From: Rhodeus uyekii
Taxonomy: Eukaryota; Chordata; Actinopteri; Cypriniformes; Acheilognathidae
DNA length: 64,000 bases
NCBI GenBank assembly: GCA_037043235.1
Contig: JAWRVZ010000026.1
Location: 248,001 to 312,000 of the forward strand
Direction: 5' to 3'
This document shows, one piece after another, positions 45,630 through 54,721 of the stretch (the first letter of the stretch is position 1; each line of letters begins with the position of its first letter). Below the pieces are notes generated by a model. The model ran no database searches, had not been told where the DNA came from, and worked only from the letters and a program-made list of their open reading frames with translations. A program made the translations under genes and the position numbers.

Positions 45630-47617
45630 GGAGTGCCGTCTAGGAGGGACACCAAGTCCGAGAACCACACCCTGCCCGGCCACCGCGGGGCAACTAAGGT
45701 GAGACGGACCCTGTCCTGGCGAACTTTCTCTAGAACCCCCGGGAGCAGAGCTACTGGGGGAAAAGCATACAGGGGTAGCCTCGGCCACTCCTGTTGCATT
45801 GCGTCCAGTCCCAACGGAGCTGGAGGAGAGAGGGAGTACCACAGAGGGCAGTGGGTCGCCTCGTGGGACGCAAAGAGGTCCACTTGGGCTTGACCGAACT
45901 TCTCCCATATCTGCTCCATCACCTCGGTGTGGAGCATCCATTCCCCGGGCCTCGGCCCCTGCCTCGACAGGAAGTCTGCTTCCGTGTTCTGGGATCCCGG
46001 AATATAAGCTGCCCGTAGGGAGCAGAGTTTGTTCCGAGCCCAGAGGAGGATCCGCCCGGCCAGCTTGGAAAGCCGAAGGGAGCGGAGACCCCCCTGATGG
46101 TTTATGTAGGATACCACCGCCATGTTGTCCGACTGGACTAACACATGGTGGCCCCGGAGGTCTGGGAGAAAGGCTTGAAGCGCCCTCCAAACTGCCAACA
46201 TCTCCAACGCATTGATATGCAGAGAGAGGCAGGCCTCGTTCCATAAACCTTGAGCTGAGCGGTCCCTCAGGACCGCCCCCCAACCCGAGCGGGAGGCGTC
46301 TGTCGACAGCGTCACGCGGTGACAGACTGGTCCCAGTACGGGTCCTTGGGCAAGAAACCAGGGATTCTTCCACTGACTCAAGGCTCGCAGGCAGCGCCTT
46401 GAGACCTTGATCAGGCGGGAAGGGTTCCCCCTCGGGGAAAACCCCCTGGTCTTGAGCCACCACTGCAGACGTCTCATGTGAAGCAAACCTAGCGGTATCA
46501 CGCAGGAGGCTGCTGCCATGAGCCCCAGAACTCTCTGGAAGTGTCTGACAGTGACCAGCTGGCCTAGCTTTATGTCGTTGACTGCCGATAGGATTGATGT
46601 AATGCGCACGGGGGAAAGCCGTGCCGACATTGACACAGAATCCCATACAACGCCTAGGAAAGTCGTGCTCTGCCTCGGCCAGAGTACACTCTTTTGGGCG
46701 TTTAGTCTCAGCCCGAGCTCCTTCATATGTGCGAGAACGACATCTCGATGCCGAACCGCCAACCCTCGAGACTGGGCCAAAATGAGCCAGTCGTCGATAT
46801 AATTCAAGATCCGGATCCCTCGGGATCGGAGCGGAGCTAGAGCTGCATCCACGCACTTGGTGAAAGTGCGAGGAGACAAAGCCAGGCCGAACGGAAGAAC
46901 CCGATACTGATAAGCCTTCCCCCCGAAGGCGAATCTGAGGAACTTCCGATGCTGAGGAAGGATGGAGACATGGAAATACGCGTCTTTGAGATCTATCGAG
47001 ACAAACCAGTCCTCGGACCTGATTTGAGCTACGATCTGCTTCAGAGTTAACATTCTGAATTTCAGTCGCCTGACAGAACTGTTCAGAGTGCGAAGATCTA
47101 AGATAGGGCGTAAGCCTCCACCCTTCTTGGGAACTATGAAGTACCGGCTGTAGAAACCTGATTCTCTGGCTGAGAGGGGTACATATTCTATGGCCTCTTT
47201 CCTCAGCAGTGAGTCTACTTCTCGTTCCATGACCAGAGCCTGCTCGGGGTTCACCACTGTTGGTAATACACCCGCGAAGCCGGGAGGATGAACCCGGAAT
47301 TGAACAGCGTATCCTTCTGATACGGTACGCAGGACCCATCGAGAGATACCTGGGAGGCGCTGCCACGCCGCCAGGAAATCTACTAGGGGTATCAGTCTCT
47401 CGAGACCGACCTCTGGATATAAATATTTTGCCACCCCGGGGCCCCGGCCGAAACCAGAGGACCGCCGGGGCGGATGCTCTAGGACCCTCCTCAGAGGGGG
47501 CAACCTGCCCAGCACGGCCCGAGAGGAGCGTGACTGGACAAGACTGCCCGCGTAGAGCACGGCCCGGGTCCCTCGAGACCCCGAGCCGTACACCGCGCTT
47601 GGTGTGCACTGGTCCAC
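45515..47617 (-). CDS. DIRS reverse transcriptase-RNase H
   Basis: 700 codons (ATG at 47617) copying element RNA to DNA. RT blocks: YFIVPKKGGGLRPILDLR (about residues 158-176), SIDLKDAYFHV (first catalytic Asp, about 210), YRVLPFGLALSPRTF, and NYIDDWLILAQ (catalytic Asp pair, about 280). RNase H follows: LSTDASRSGWGAVL (about 430), HINALEMLAVWRAL, VQSDNMAVVSYINHQ and NTEADFLSR. All key acidic residues are present, so this enzyme may be active. The frame starts just after ORF1 ends and overlaps the long recombinase frame for about 2.1 kb and the recombinase domain itself for about 115 bp. Confidence 0.9.
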   Translation of the reverse strand: MDQCTPSAVYGSGSRGTRAVLYAGSLVQSRSSRAVLGRLPPLRRVLEHPPRRSSGFGRGPGVAKYLYPEVGLERLIPLVDFLAAWQRLPGISRWVLRTVSEGYAVQFRVHPPGFAGVLPTVVNPEQALVMEREVDSLLRKEAIEYVPLSARESGFYSRYFIVPKKGGGLRPILDLRTLNSSVRRLKFRMLTLKQIVAQIRSEDWFVSIDLKDAYFHVSILPQHRKFLRFAFGGKAYQYRVLPFGLALSPRTFTKCVDAALAPLRSRGIRILNYIDDWLILAQSRGLAVRHRDVVLAHMKELGLRLNAQKSVLWPRQSTTFLGVVWDSVSMSARLSPVRITSILSAVNDIKLGQLVTVRHFQRVLGLMAAASCVIPLGLLHMRRLQWWLKTRGFSPRGNPSRLIKVSRRCLRALSQWKNPWFLAQGPVLGPVCHRVTLSTDASRSGWGAVLRDRSAQGLWNEACLSLHINALEMLAVWRALQAFLPDLRGHHVLVQSDNMAVVSYINHQGGLRSLRLSKLAGRILLWARNKLCSLRAAYIPGSQNTEADFLSRQGPRPGEWMLHTEVMEQIWEKFGQAQVDLFASHEATHCPLWYSLSPPAPLGLDAMQQEWPRLPLYAFPPVALLPGVLEKVRQDRVRLTLVAPRWPGRVWFSDLVSLLDGTPWRIPVRVDLLSQAQGRILHPRPELWNLWVWPLRGPDS

Positions 47618-47660
47618 CCCTCGAGGAGGACCAGCGCTGCGAGGCCGCGACCAGAGTGTG

Positions 47661-48863
47661 TCAGGGCCTCTTGCTCTTAGCCTTCCTGGCCTGAAGGACA
47701 GCCCTCAGATCTGTCCTTTTGCCAGAGGGCTGCGGCTGAGTGCGGCGACCAGCGCCGCCACCCGAGTGGGGAGGCTGGCGAGAAGCCACACTCTGTCGCT
47801 GAGCAGCGCGGTGCGAGGAGCTGCTGCTGGGCTGCGGCTGGCTCGCAAGCCCAGCTGCCCGAGAGCGGCGGGGGAGAATCTTACGGAACGCTACCTCCTG
47901 TTTAGCAGCCTCCTGAAATCTCTCGACGGCCATCTTGACGGCGTCGCCAAAGAGACCAGGAGGCGTAAGAGGAGCGTCGATAAGAACATTTTTATCCTTT
48001 TCTCTGAGGGAAGTCAGGTTGAGCCAGAGATGTCTCTCAGTGGCCACCAGGGCTGCCATGGAGCGACCGATAGAACCGGCCGTTTCCCTAGCAGCCCTCA
48101 GAGAAAGATCGGTGGCCCTGCGCAGCTCGGCTACTGCCTCAGGGCCGATTCCCCCGCCCTCATCGAGGTCTGCGAGCAGCTCCGCCTGGTAGGCCTGCAG
48201 CAGTGAAGACGTGTGCAAACACGCTGCAGCCTGACCAGCCGCGGAGTATGCTCTGCCCACCATGGTGGAAGTAACCCGGAGGGGTTTGGTGGGCAGCGTC
48301 GGGGTTTTAAGGGGCGGCGATGAATGGGGGGCGAGGTAGTTAGCCAGCGCCTCCTCCACTCTAGGCATCGCCCCATAGCCGCGCTCTTTGGCTCCCATAA
48401 TGGTAGCATAGTTAGCGGAAACGCTGCTATGCACCCTATGGGAGGCGGGCCGCTTCCAAGACCTCGACACCTCGGTGTGGAGGTCCGGGAAAAACGGCAA
48501 ACCCCGACGCTGAGGTTGCACTCGAGCAGGCAGGTAACGCTCGTCTAACCGACTCTTAGGACGAGCGTCCCTGGGCTCAGCTGGCCACTCGAGACCGAGC
48601 CTTGCCGTTGCCCGAGTGACAACCTCAAGCAGCTCCTCAAACGCGGGTGAAGCTGATGGCGGTTCAGCTTCATCCACGTCAATGCTGACTACATCCACCT
48701 CTAATTCCTCGGAACTAGAGAGGTTCAGCAGAGCGTCATCACCCAGGTCGGAAGTAATCACCGCATGGTGCGCTTCCGAATCCTGAGTGAGCGCGGATTC
48801 TCCGACCCCGCTGCTAAATCCAGCTGCGATCCCCATGAGTGCCCTCAAGCGCTGAGCGTGCAT
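47661..48863 (-). CDS. DIRS ORF1, gag-like protein
   Basis: Open to 48938; the first in-frame ATG is at 48863, giving about 400 codons. The N-terminal part is acidic (DDALLNLSSSEELEVDV), the middle is Pro-rich, and the C-terminal half is helical (LLQAYQAELLADLDEGGG, DLSLRAARETAGSIGRSMAA), ending in a basic tail (KAKSKRP). This fits a structural, nucleic-acid-binding gag role, but no named domain is visible. A second short frame from 48966 to 48814 encodes MADSQSFKRC then CVFCLGEAH, a Cys/His start that looks like the original N-terminus. The two frames are out of register, so ORF1 seems to have lost sequence near 48815-48860. Confidence 0.75.
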   Translation of the reverse strand: MHAQRLRALMGIAAGFSSGVGESALTQDSEAHHAVITSDLGDDALLNLSSSEELEVDVVSIDVDEAEPPSASPAFEELLEVVTRATARLGLEWPAEPRDARPKSRLDERYLPARVQPQRRGLPFFPDLHTEVSRSWKRPASHRVHSSVSANYATIMGAKERGYGAMPRVEEALANYLAPHSSPPLKTPTLPTKPLRVTSTMVGRAYSAAGQAAACLHTSSLLQAYQAELLADLDEGGGIGPEAVAELRRATDLSLRAARETAGSIGRSMAALVATERHLWLNLTSLREKDKNVLIDAPLTPPGLFGDAVKMAVERFQEAAKQEVAFRKILPRRSRAAGLASQPQPSSSSSHRAAQRQSVASRQPPHSGGGAGRRTQPQPSGKRTDLRAVLQARKAKSKRP

Positions 48864-48966
48864 GAGCTTCGCCCAAACAAAATACACAGAGAGCGTGTGT
48901 ATCCTTACCCGTGATAAAACGCGGGCAAGGAGTGACACAACGCTTAAAAGACTGTGAATCCGCCAT
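48814..48966 (-). pseudogene. Displaced N-terminus of DIRS ORF1
   Basis: 50 codons from an ATG at 48966, with Cys at 10, 14, 27 and 30 and His at 35 (CVFCLGEAH), which could form a small metal-binding knuckle. It stops at 48814-48816 inside the start of the longer ORF1 frame. I interpret it as the true ORF1 start, separated from the rest by an out-of-frame deletion. A programmed frameshift is less likely because no slippery site is obvious. Confidence 0.55.
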
Positions 48967-49217
48967 CCTTTTAGGTAAGTGAAATATATATTAACTTACA
49001 GCCAGCAGAGCAACTCAAACACGTTAGCTTCGAGCGCTGTTGAAGACACTAAGCTGAGGCTGCTAGTCTGCTGCGTGCAGTTATACTCCTGGCTCATGAC
49101 GTCACACTCGGCTATGTGCACTCGCACACCTGGTTTCAATTGCGCTTCAAGAGACAATTACACTAATGCGTTCCCATATGCGTTCCGACGCAGTGTTGAG
49201 TTCCCTTGACAGGGAAC

Positions 49218-50586
49218 AACAATCAGTTCATTTTTGAAGCAGTTAAAAGAGTTAAGAGTTAATTAAAAGTGTTATTTACTGCAAAACTGCTACTATCTTT
49301 TAAACATGCAATGCCTGTTTCTTTTACTGTTGTTCTCAACAGTAGCCTGTTTTTGATTTTGTGGCACTTTAACATTGTGTCCTTACCGCATCAATTTTTT
49401 TCACAATTTCATTAGCAAAAAAAATATTTTAACACTTAAGTTGAGATGAGTTACACATTGAAATTGCCACAACTGTCATAAAAAGTTAAATATATTTTGT
49501 GAGAATGGAAACAATTGACATCTAAGGTTATTCTTAAGGTTATAATAATACATCTGTGATACTAAGGTTATTCTAAGGTTATAATAATACATCTGTGATT
49601 ATTATTATTATTTTTTACATGGCATAGAAAAAAAACATGAAATTCCCTATTTTGTATATAATTTTTTTGTATCAGTATTTACAAATCTGCAAAAAATTTG
49701 AAAAAGCTATTTAAATGTATTACGTTTTTATAGAAATTAATAAAGAAAATGTATAAAATGAGCGTTATTGTAACGTTGCGGTAAAGACAAATTTTGAGAA
49801 GATGACCCGAAAACCCCCAAAAATAAACATGTTCCAGATTAAAATCTTAACAACTACATTCAATTTTGTGTACATTTTTATATGTATTACAGACTGTGAT
49901 GGTTAAAATGTAAATTCATAGAGGTTGATTTTTTTTTTAAATTGGGATAATCAAAAGTGCCCGTAGTTGCAGAAACACCCATTTATTGTTGTTTGTCTAC
50001 CAACAAAAGTGAGTTTGCATAAAAACATACATGTAAATATGCATAAAACATACAAGTAATAAATAGTAATGTGTGTGTGTGTGTGTATAAATGTATGTCT
50101 ATATACATAAATCCCCACCATATGTGTTTCTGAAGAGCTGTTTTATAGCTGATTGAACTCGTATTTCTTTTCGTATGTGACAGCCTTTACTCTGAAATTC
50201 CCTGTCATTAGAGCTGCTTTACAGCAGAATTAAACTCAATGTCGAATCAATAATTTTCTGTTTATCCTGCAAAGATGCTTTGAAACAATCTGAATTGTAT
50301 AAAGTGCTTTATAGGCCTAAACTAAGGTGACTGACTTCAGTTAAACTTAGACAAGTTCAAATAAACTTGATTCAATCAAGTTCACCCTACATTAAGTATT
50401 TGAGTAGAGAACATGTTTCCATGAAGCAGAAAGAGGTCCTATATTGGGTGAATTCCTGTTAATTGGGACACTTTTCCTGTGACTGGGACACCCAGTCATC
50501 TCAATGGCAAAAAAAGTTGCATTAACCTGTACACGTTTTCTTTTTAATGTAATTATGTGTGTAACACAGCATAACGTGCATTAACT

Positions 50587-50587
<1 letters not shown>
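49218..50587. repeat. 3' flank of S100 copy F, duplicated from the array
   Basis: 49.22-49.98 kb is AT-rich with no gene seen. 49.98-50.09 kb matches 9.24-9.36 kb inverted. 50.13-50.58 kb matches 16.35-16.78 kb in direct orientation and 27.95-28.27 kb inverted (shared GGACACTTTTCCTGTGACTG). It thus belongs to the same duplication unit as the S100 copies. No coding content. Confidence 0.7.

Positions 50588-50628
<41 letters not shown>
50588..50628. repeat. (CA)n microsatellite
   Basis: About 20 CA units on plus, between the duplicated 3' flank and the 3'UTR of S100 copy F. Related, shorter tracts occupy the same place beside the other copies (for example 27.92-27.95 kb). Confidence 0.85.
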
Positions 50629-50632
<4 letters not shown>

Positions 50633-50765
50633 TACATATATATGTCCATATGAACTCATTATTTCAATATTTGAAAATACATTTTTAATAATAATTAAAA
50701 ATAACATTTGTACGAAACAAAATGAAGAGAAAAACTGAGAAGTGCACGAGTGATCAAAAGAGGGT

Positions 50766-50771
50766 TTTATT
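50766..50771 (-). terminator. Polyadenylation signal of S100 copy F
   Basis: AATAAA on minus in CACTAATAAAACCCTC, about 210 bp beyond the stop. The spacing is longer than in copy A because about 130 bp of extra sequence lies in this 3'UTR (about 50850-50980). Confidence 0.7.
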
Positions 50772-50979
50772 AGTGCTTGCAAATCTATAAATTACATTTT
50801 GCAAAAAGTAAATATTGTTTGTCTTCTACAGTAGTGTACAAACATTTTGTACATTACCGTCACAACACCATTTTTTATTATGACATACTGTTTTATAGCC
50901 CATGAAATTGTTCAATGTTAGACACTGACATGTACTTTATTAAGAGCATGTGACAAAAATGTATAAAGGACATGTGTGC

Positions 50980-51691
50980 TCACTTATCCTGACCCCCTTT
51001 GCCCTTCCCTTTGCACTTTTCCTTGCCATGCTTCTTCGTGTAGTAAGCCCTGGCTAGTCCAGCAATACACTGACTGAATTCATTGAAGTTCACTTCTCCA
51101 TCACGGTTCTTATCCAGTTTTTCCATCACATCCTTAATATTCTCTGGATCCACTTTATCCTAAGACAGACATAGAGGGAGGAATGTCAATCTTGTTATTA
51201 CTTACACACCACTCTAATGTTTGCAAAACTATAAATTACATTTAGCAAAAAGTAAATATTGTTATTGCAAAAAACAATGAAGAACAAAGAGCAGCAGTGC
51301 ATGAGATACAAAAAAAGTATGTTAACATAGGAAAGAAAGCAGGAATATTTTTGAGCTTCTTTCACGTGTGTTATGACTTAATTTGATGAACGCTTCTCAT
51401 GCCAGGTTGCCATAAGCTCTTACTGCACAACAATTGTGCAACACATACGCAATAGATTGGTTGCAACATGTTGGAGGTGTTCACTTCCCCAACCAATGAG
51501 TATCTTTCTCAAAACTTCAACATTTTTCAATGGGCATCTCTCATTCTAACCTTAAATTCAGGATTGGTCAGTTGGGCTTTAATAAGCTGTCCAAGTTCAG
51601 CGTTACTGAGCTGGGACTTCTGCTCATCTGCTCCTGCAAACTCCTCAAACACCTCCACTATGGCCACAATGGCTTTCTCCAGCTTAGACAT
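50980..51691 (-). CDS. S100 calcium-binding protein, copy F
   Basis: Coding exon 1 is 51551-51691 (47 codons) and exon 2 is 50980-51159 (59 codons plus TGA), giving 106 residues. Unlike A, D and E, the first calcium loop keeps Glu (SNAEL), and EF-hand 2 is canonical (DKNRDGEVNFNE), so both sites look able to bind calcium. The C-terminus is the most distinctive of the set: ARAYYTKKHGKEKCKGKGKG ending GQDK, basic and Gly/Lys-rich, with one Cys. Intact splice sites, noncoding exon (to 52296) and TATA box (52357-52363). It appears to be the best-preserved member of this S100 subfamily and may be the parental copy. An ictacalcin-like identity is plausible but unproven. Confidence 0.9.
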
Positions 51692-52295
51692 GTCTGTGAG
51701 AAAGAGATCAAGACAGAGAATTCATGAAGTTCACTAAAGCCAGTCAGAACCCCTGAACATGCACATTTAATATCCTACGGTCACCATAAAGAATGGGTAA
51801 TGTAAAACAAACAACACAATTATATTTTCTACAGGATATACCCACAAAATGATGGTCTGTAACAAAGGAATGCAATTTTAGCTGCTCTGTGAAAATACAA
51901 AATGGTCTGCGTGAAATTAAATTTTGAATAATGTTTTGTCCATACAATAAAAGTCAGGAGGGTCCAATGTTGCTTTGTTGTGTTGACTTTCATTGAATGG
52001 ACAAAAATAATTTACATTTTTAAAATACCCTTTTCTATGTTCCTCGGAGGAAAGAATGCCATACATGTTTGGAATGACATGATGGTGAGTAAATTATGAC
52101 AGAACTGGAATGATATATCCCGTTTAAGTACGAGTAATAGAAAAAGATACATACATTAATATCCATCAGATCTTGCTGTAAATTTTAGACTGTTTCTAAA
52201 GTCTTCTTCTGTTCTGCCCTATTTTTGTAGCTCTATATTTCCTGCTCTTTGCTCTTTCTTTTTGTCTTTCTTTCTTCCTATTTTCTTGCACTTAC

Positions 52296-52330
52296 CTCAG
52301 TATTGTGGTTCCAGATAGGTTTTGCAGATG
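52296..52330 (-). other. Noncoding first exon of S100 copy F
   Basis: On minus, CCACAATACTGAG followed by donor GTAAGTG. The 5' end is approximate. The 0.6-kb intron before coding exon 1 carries the same cyprinid-type repeat (near 52.05-52.1 kb) as copies A and D. Confidence 0.65.
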
Positions 52331-52356
52331 CTTTATTGGAGTAAATCGTCCACTGC

Positions 52357-52363
52357 TTTTATA
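52357..52363 (-). promoter_or_regulatory. TATA box of S100 copy F
   Basis: TATAAAA in GCTATAAAAGCAGTGG on minus. The surrounding 100 bp is shared with the promoters of A and D. The 5' flank to about 53.2 kb is also a diverged copy of 15.4-16.2 kb. Confidence 0.7.
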
Positions 52364-53249
52364 GCACAGATTTTATTCTCCACAGAACACACAGTGGTAG
52401 GAATGATTCATTATTGTGCTATAGAGAATTCGTTGCGCATCCCATCCAGTCTGACAGGTTTTATGGTCTGTAAGATAATACACTATGTATCTGTTACACT
52501 TTTTAGATTCAAAGATGACATTCTGTGGTGTTTGCAATTTGATTAAATAAACTAAACTAAACTAAACTAAAAAATAATATGTATTAGGGATTTTTTTTAG
52601 CATGGGGAATCTGAGTTACACTTTAGGACATGAGTAACTCTTGTGCCCTCTCTTCTGGGTGTTGCCCATTATCCTTGCTTGCATGTAGAAACTTCTGGCA
52701 GCCTGAACACCATAGTTTCATGTTTTTTTTATGACGCCCCTTTTTAAAACATTCTTGTAAAAAAAAGTTTCAGAACGAACATTTAGGATGAAGCTGAAGG
52801 ACTTGTTGTGTAGGTATGACGTTGTTGGGTATGTTTAGAGGCTTGGATCACAAGCTTCATATAAACAAAAACACACTTATCCTCTCTAGATCTAATCTTC
52901 AGACATCAAAGAATGGCCTTAGATAATTTTCAAAAGAGACTATACATGAATACTTTATCTGCAGTACATAGAAACAATAATAATAATAAAGCCATCTGCA
53001 GACATTTATTATAATGCATGCAATGGTGAACAAAACCACAAACTAGACAACGACTGCTAAATCTTCATGAACACTGATGACTGCTCGGTTGTGGAGCAAT
53101 AGGATATTTCAGTTTTTCAAATAAGCTTATCCTTCATTATATAAATGCAAAGACACTGACTCATCCTCCAGTGCTGTTATATGTTCTACTGTTGGAGACT
53201 AAGGAAGTAAACAGACAGATAAACAGACACACCCTTTTTAATTCACTTA

Positions 53250-54000
53250 ATAAAAAAATAAAATCCTAATCCTATCACATATCTTCTTTTAATGATCATC
53301 ACAGAATACTTAAAATAAAATCATATGAATTTGCAGAATATAGCTAAGATGGTATCACTAGCAACAAAGTAAATATCAGTGTATGTAAAAAAAAATAGTT
53401 TGAAGCGTTAACAAAAAGGGTGTGTGCTTTTAACAGCTCTATCTGATTAACTTTTGTTCAGTGCAGGTTCTTCTAGATTGTGAAGTAAACGGCTTTCGGT
53501 GTTTTGAATGTACTGCACAAACACACACACACACCCAAAACAAACATGCACTCAAAATATCAGCATTATTGGAGCCATTATGAGTGTATAGCATGGCCAT
53601 GCAGATCTGACATGAGAGATCATGATCACAGAAAAAAATAGGTCATTCTTTAGTTTAGTGACCTTGTATAACAAATACATATTGTATTTTATTACACACT
53701 TAAGTACACACTTGTATTTTATTGGCCTTGTTACTTACTGTAATAATCACAGTAAATTATGCATACATGCAACTAACCCTAAACATTTTATTCCTAAACC
53801 CAAATAAGTAGCCCACATGTTGTTAATTAATATTAATGTGTAATTAGACTGAAACACGTCTTAAAATAGTGTAACCAAAGTTATAATACACTATAATAAT
53901 GTAAAAAAATAAAAAATAAAAAGAATCGGCATCATTGGTGTCACTTTATCTTTCATAATAATACTGTAGTTTGAAATCAATATGTTGGAAAACAATGTTG
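53250..54000. other. Intergenic, no gene seen
   Basis: AT-rich sequence between the duplicated S100 flank and a tandem duplication. Only a short (CA)n stretch near 53522-53534 is notable. Confidence 0.5.
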
Positions 54001-54009
54001 ATTATTTTA

Positions 54010-54684
54010 GCAAGAGAGTTTTAAAATAATTCATCATAGCTTTTCAGCAAAACAGCGGTCTAAGCTGAACCTATGATCTCAATTATAAGAGAGATGGATG
54101 GGTTATTTATCTGCGTCACAGAGAAATGGAAAATTACGAGAGAAGAGGAAGAGCGAGTTGATGGAAGAACTCATGATGTGTGGAATCCTGCTGACATCTA
54201 GTGATCACCTTCATGAACACCAACGATAGACCTTATTCAGAGCAGCGCCATGACAGGAATGAAAGAGAGGCTGTGAGAGATAGATAGACATATAGTGTTT
54301 TCAATGGCATAATGCTGCCAAAATGTATAAAGCCGCTCCTAGATCACTTATAATTTCCACAGCTCATGTCATCTGACCTTGTGTGGTCAACACACCCTTA
54401 AGACTCATTCATGGTTGCCAGCAGTGTTGCCAACTACTTTCAAAGGAAAGTAGCAAAAGCCTGGCCAAAAAGTCGCTAAATGTCGCTGGGCGACGTCATG
54501 CGTAAATTAGCATATTCGTGAGGTCATCGCGCTGTACCAAATTGCATACTTTCTTGCGTTCTGCCTGCCTAATGTGCTTTCTCAACAAATTTGGCTTTGT
54601 CCCATCTTTTAATAACCGGATTCTTCAATCCGCAGCGGCGCTGAGCAGAGCGCGCATCAGAACAGAAGTTGAAGAAGAATAGAA

Positions 54685-54721
<37 letters not shown>

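Larger units (their letters stand above)
44136..49217 (-). mobile_element. Full-length DIRS-type retrotransposon
   Basis: 5082 bp, minus strand. DIRS elements encode RT, RNase H and a tyrosine recombinase in place of a DDE integrase, and have split inverted terminal repeats. Here the roughly 140-bp inverted terminal repeats are 44191-44331 and 49051-49190. The distal left end (44136-44187) and distal right end (about 49165-49217) are each complementary to part of the internal region at 44367-44465. Both extreme ends are AAC (GTT on the other strand), sharing one AAC in the internal region. No clear target duplication beyond that, as expected for this mechanism. Three frames: ORF1, RT-RNase H and recombinase. 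The most intact transposon in the window. Confidence 0.92.

Noticed and set aside
47604..48206. 200-codon plus-strand frame opposite DIRS ORF1
   Set aside because: Antisense shadow of a GC-rich coding region; the mirrored shadow appears at 20080-20682 opposite the other copy.
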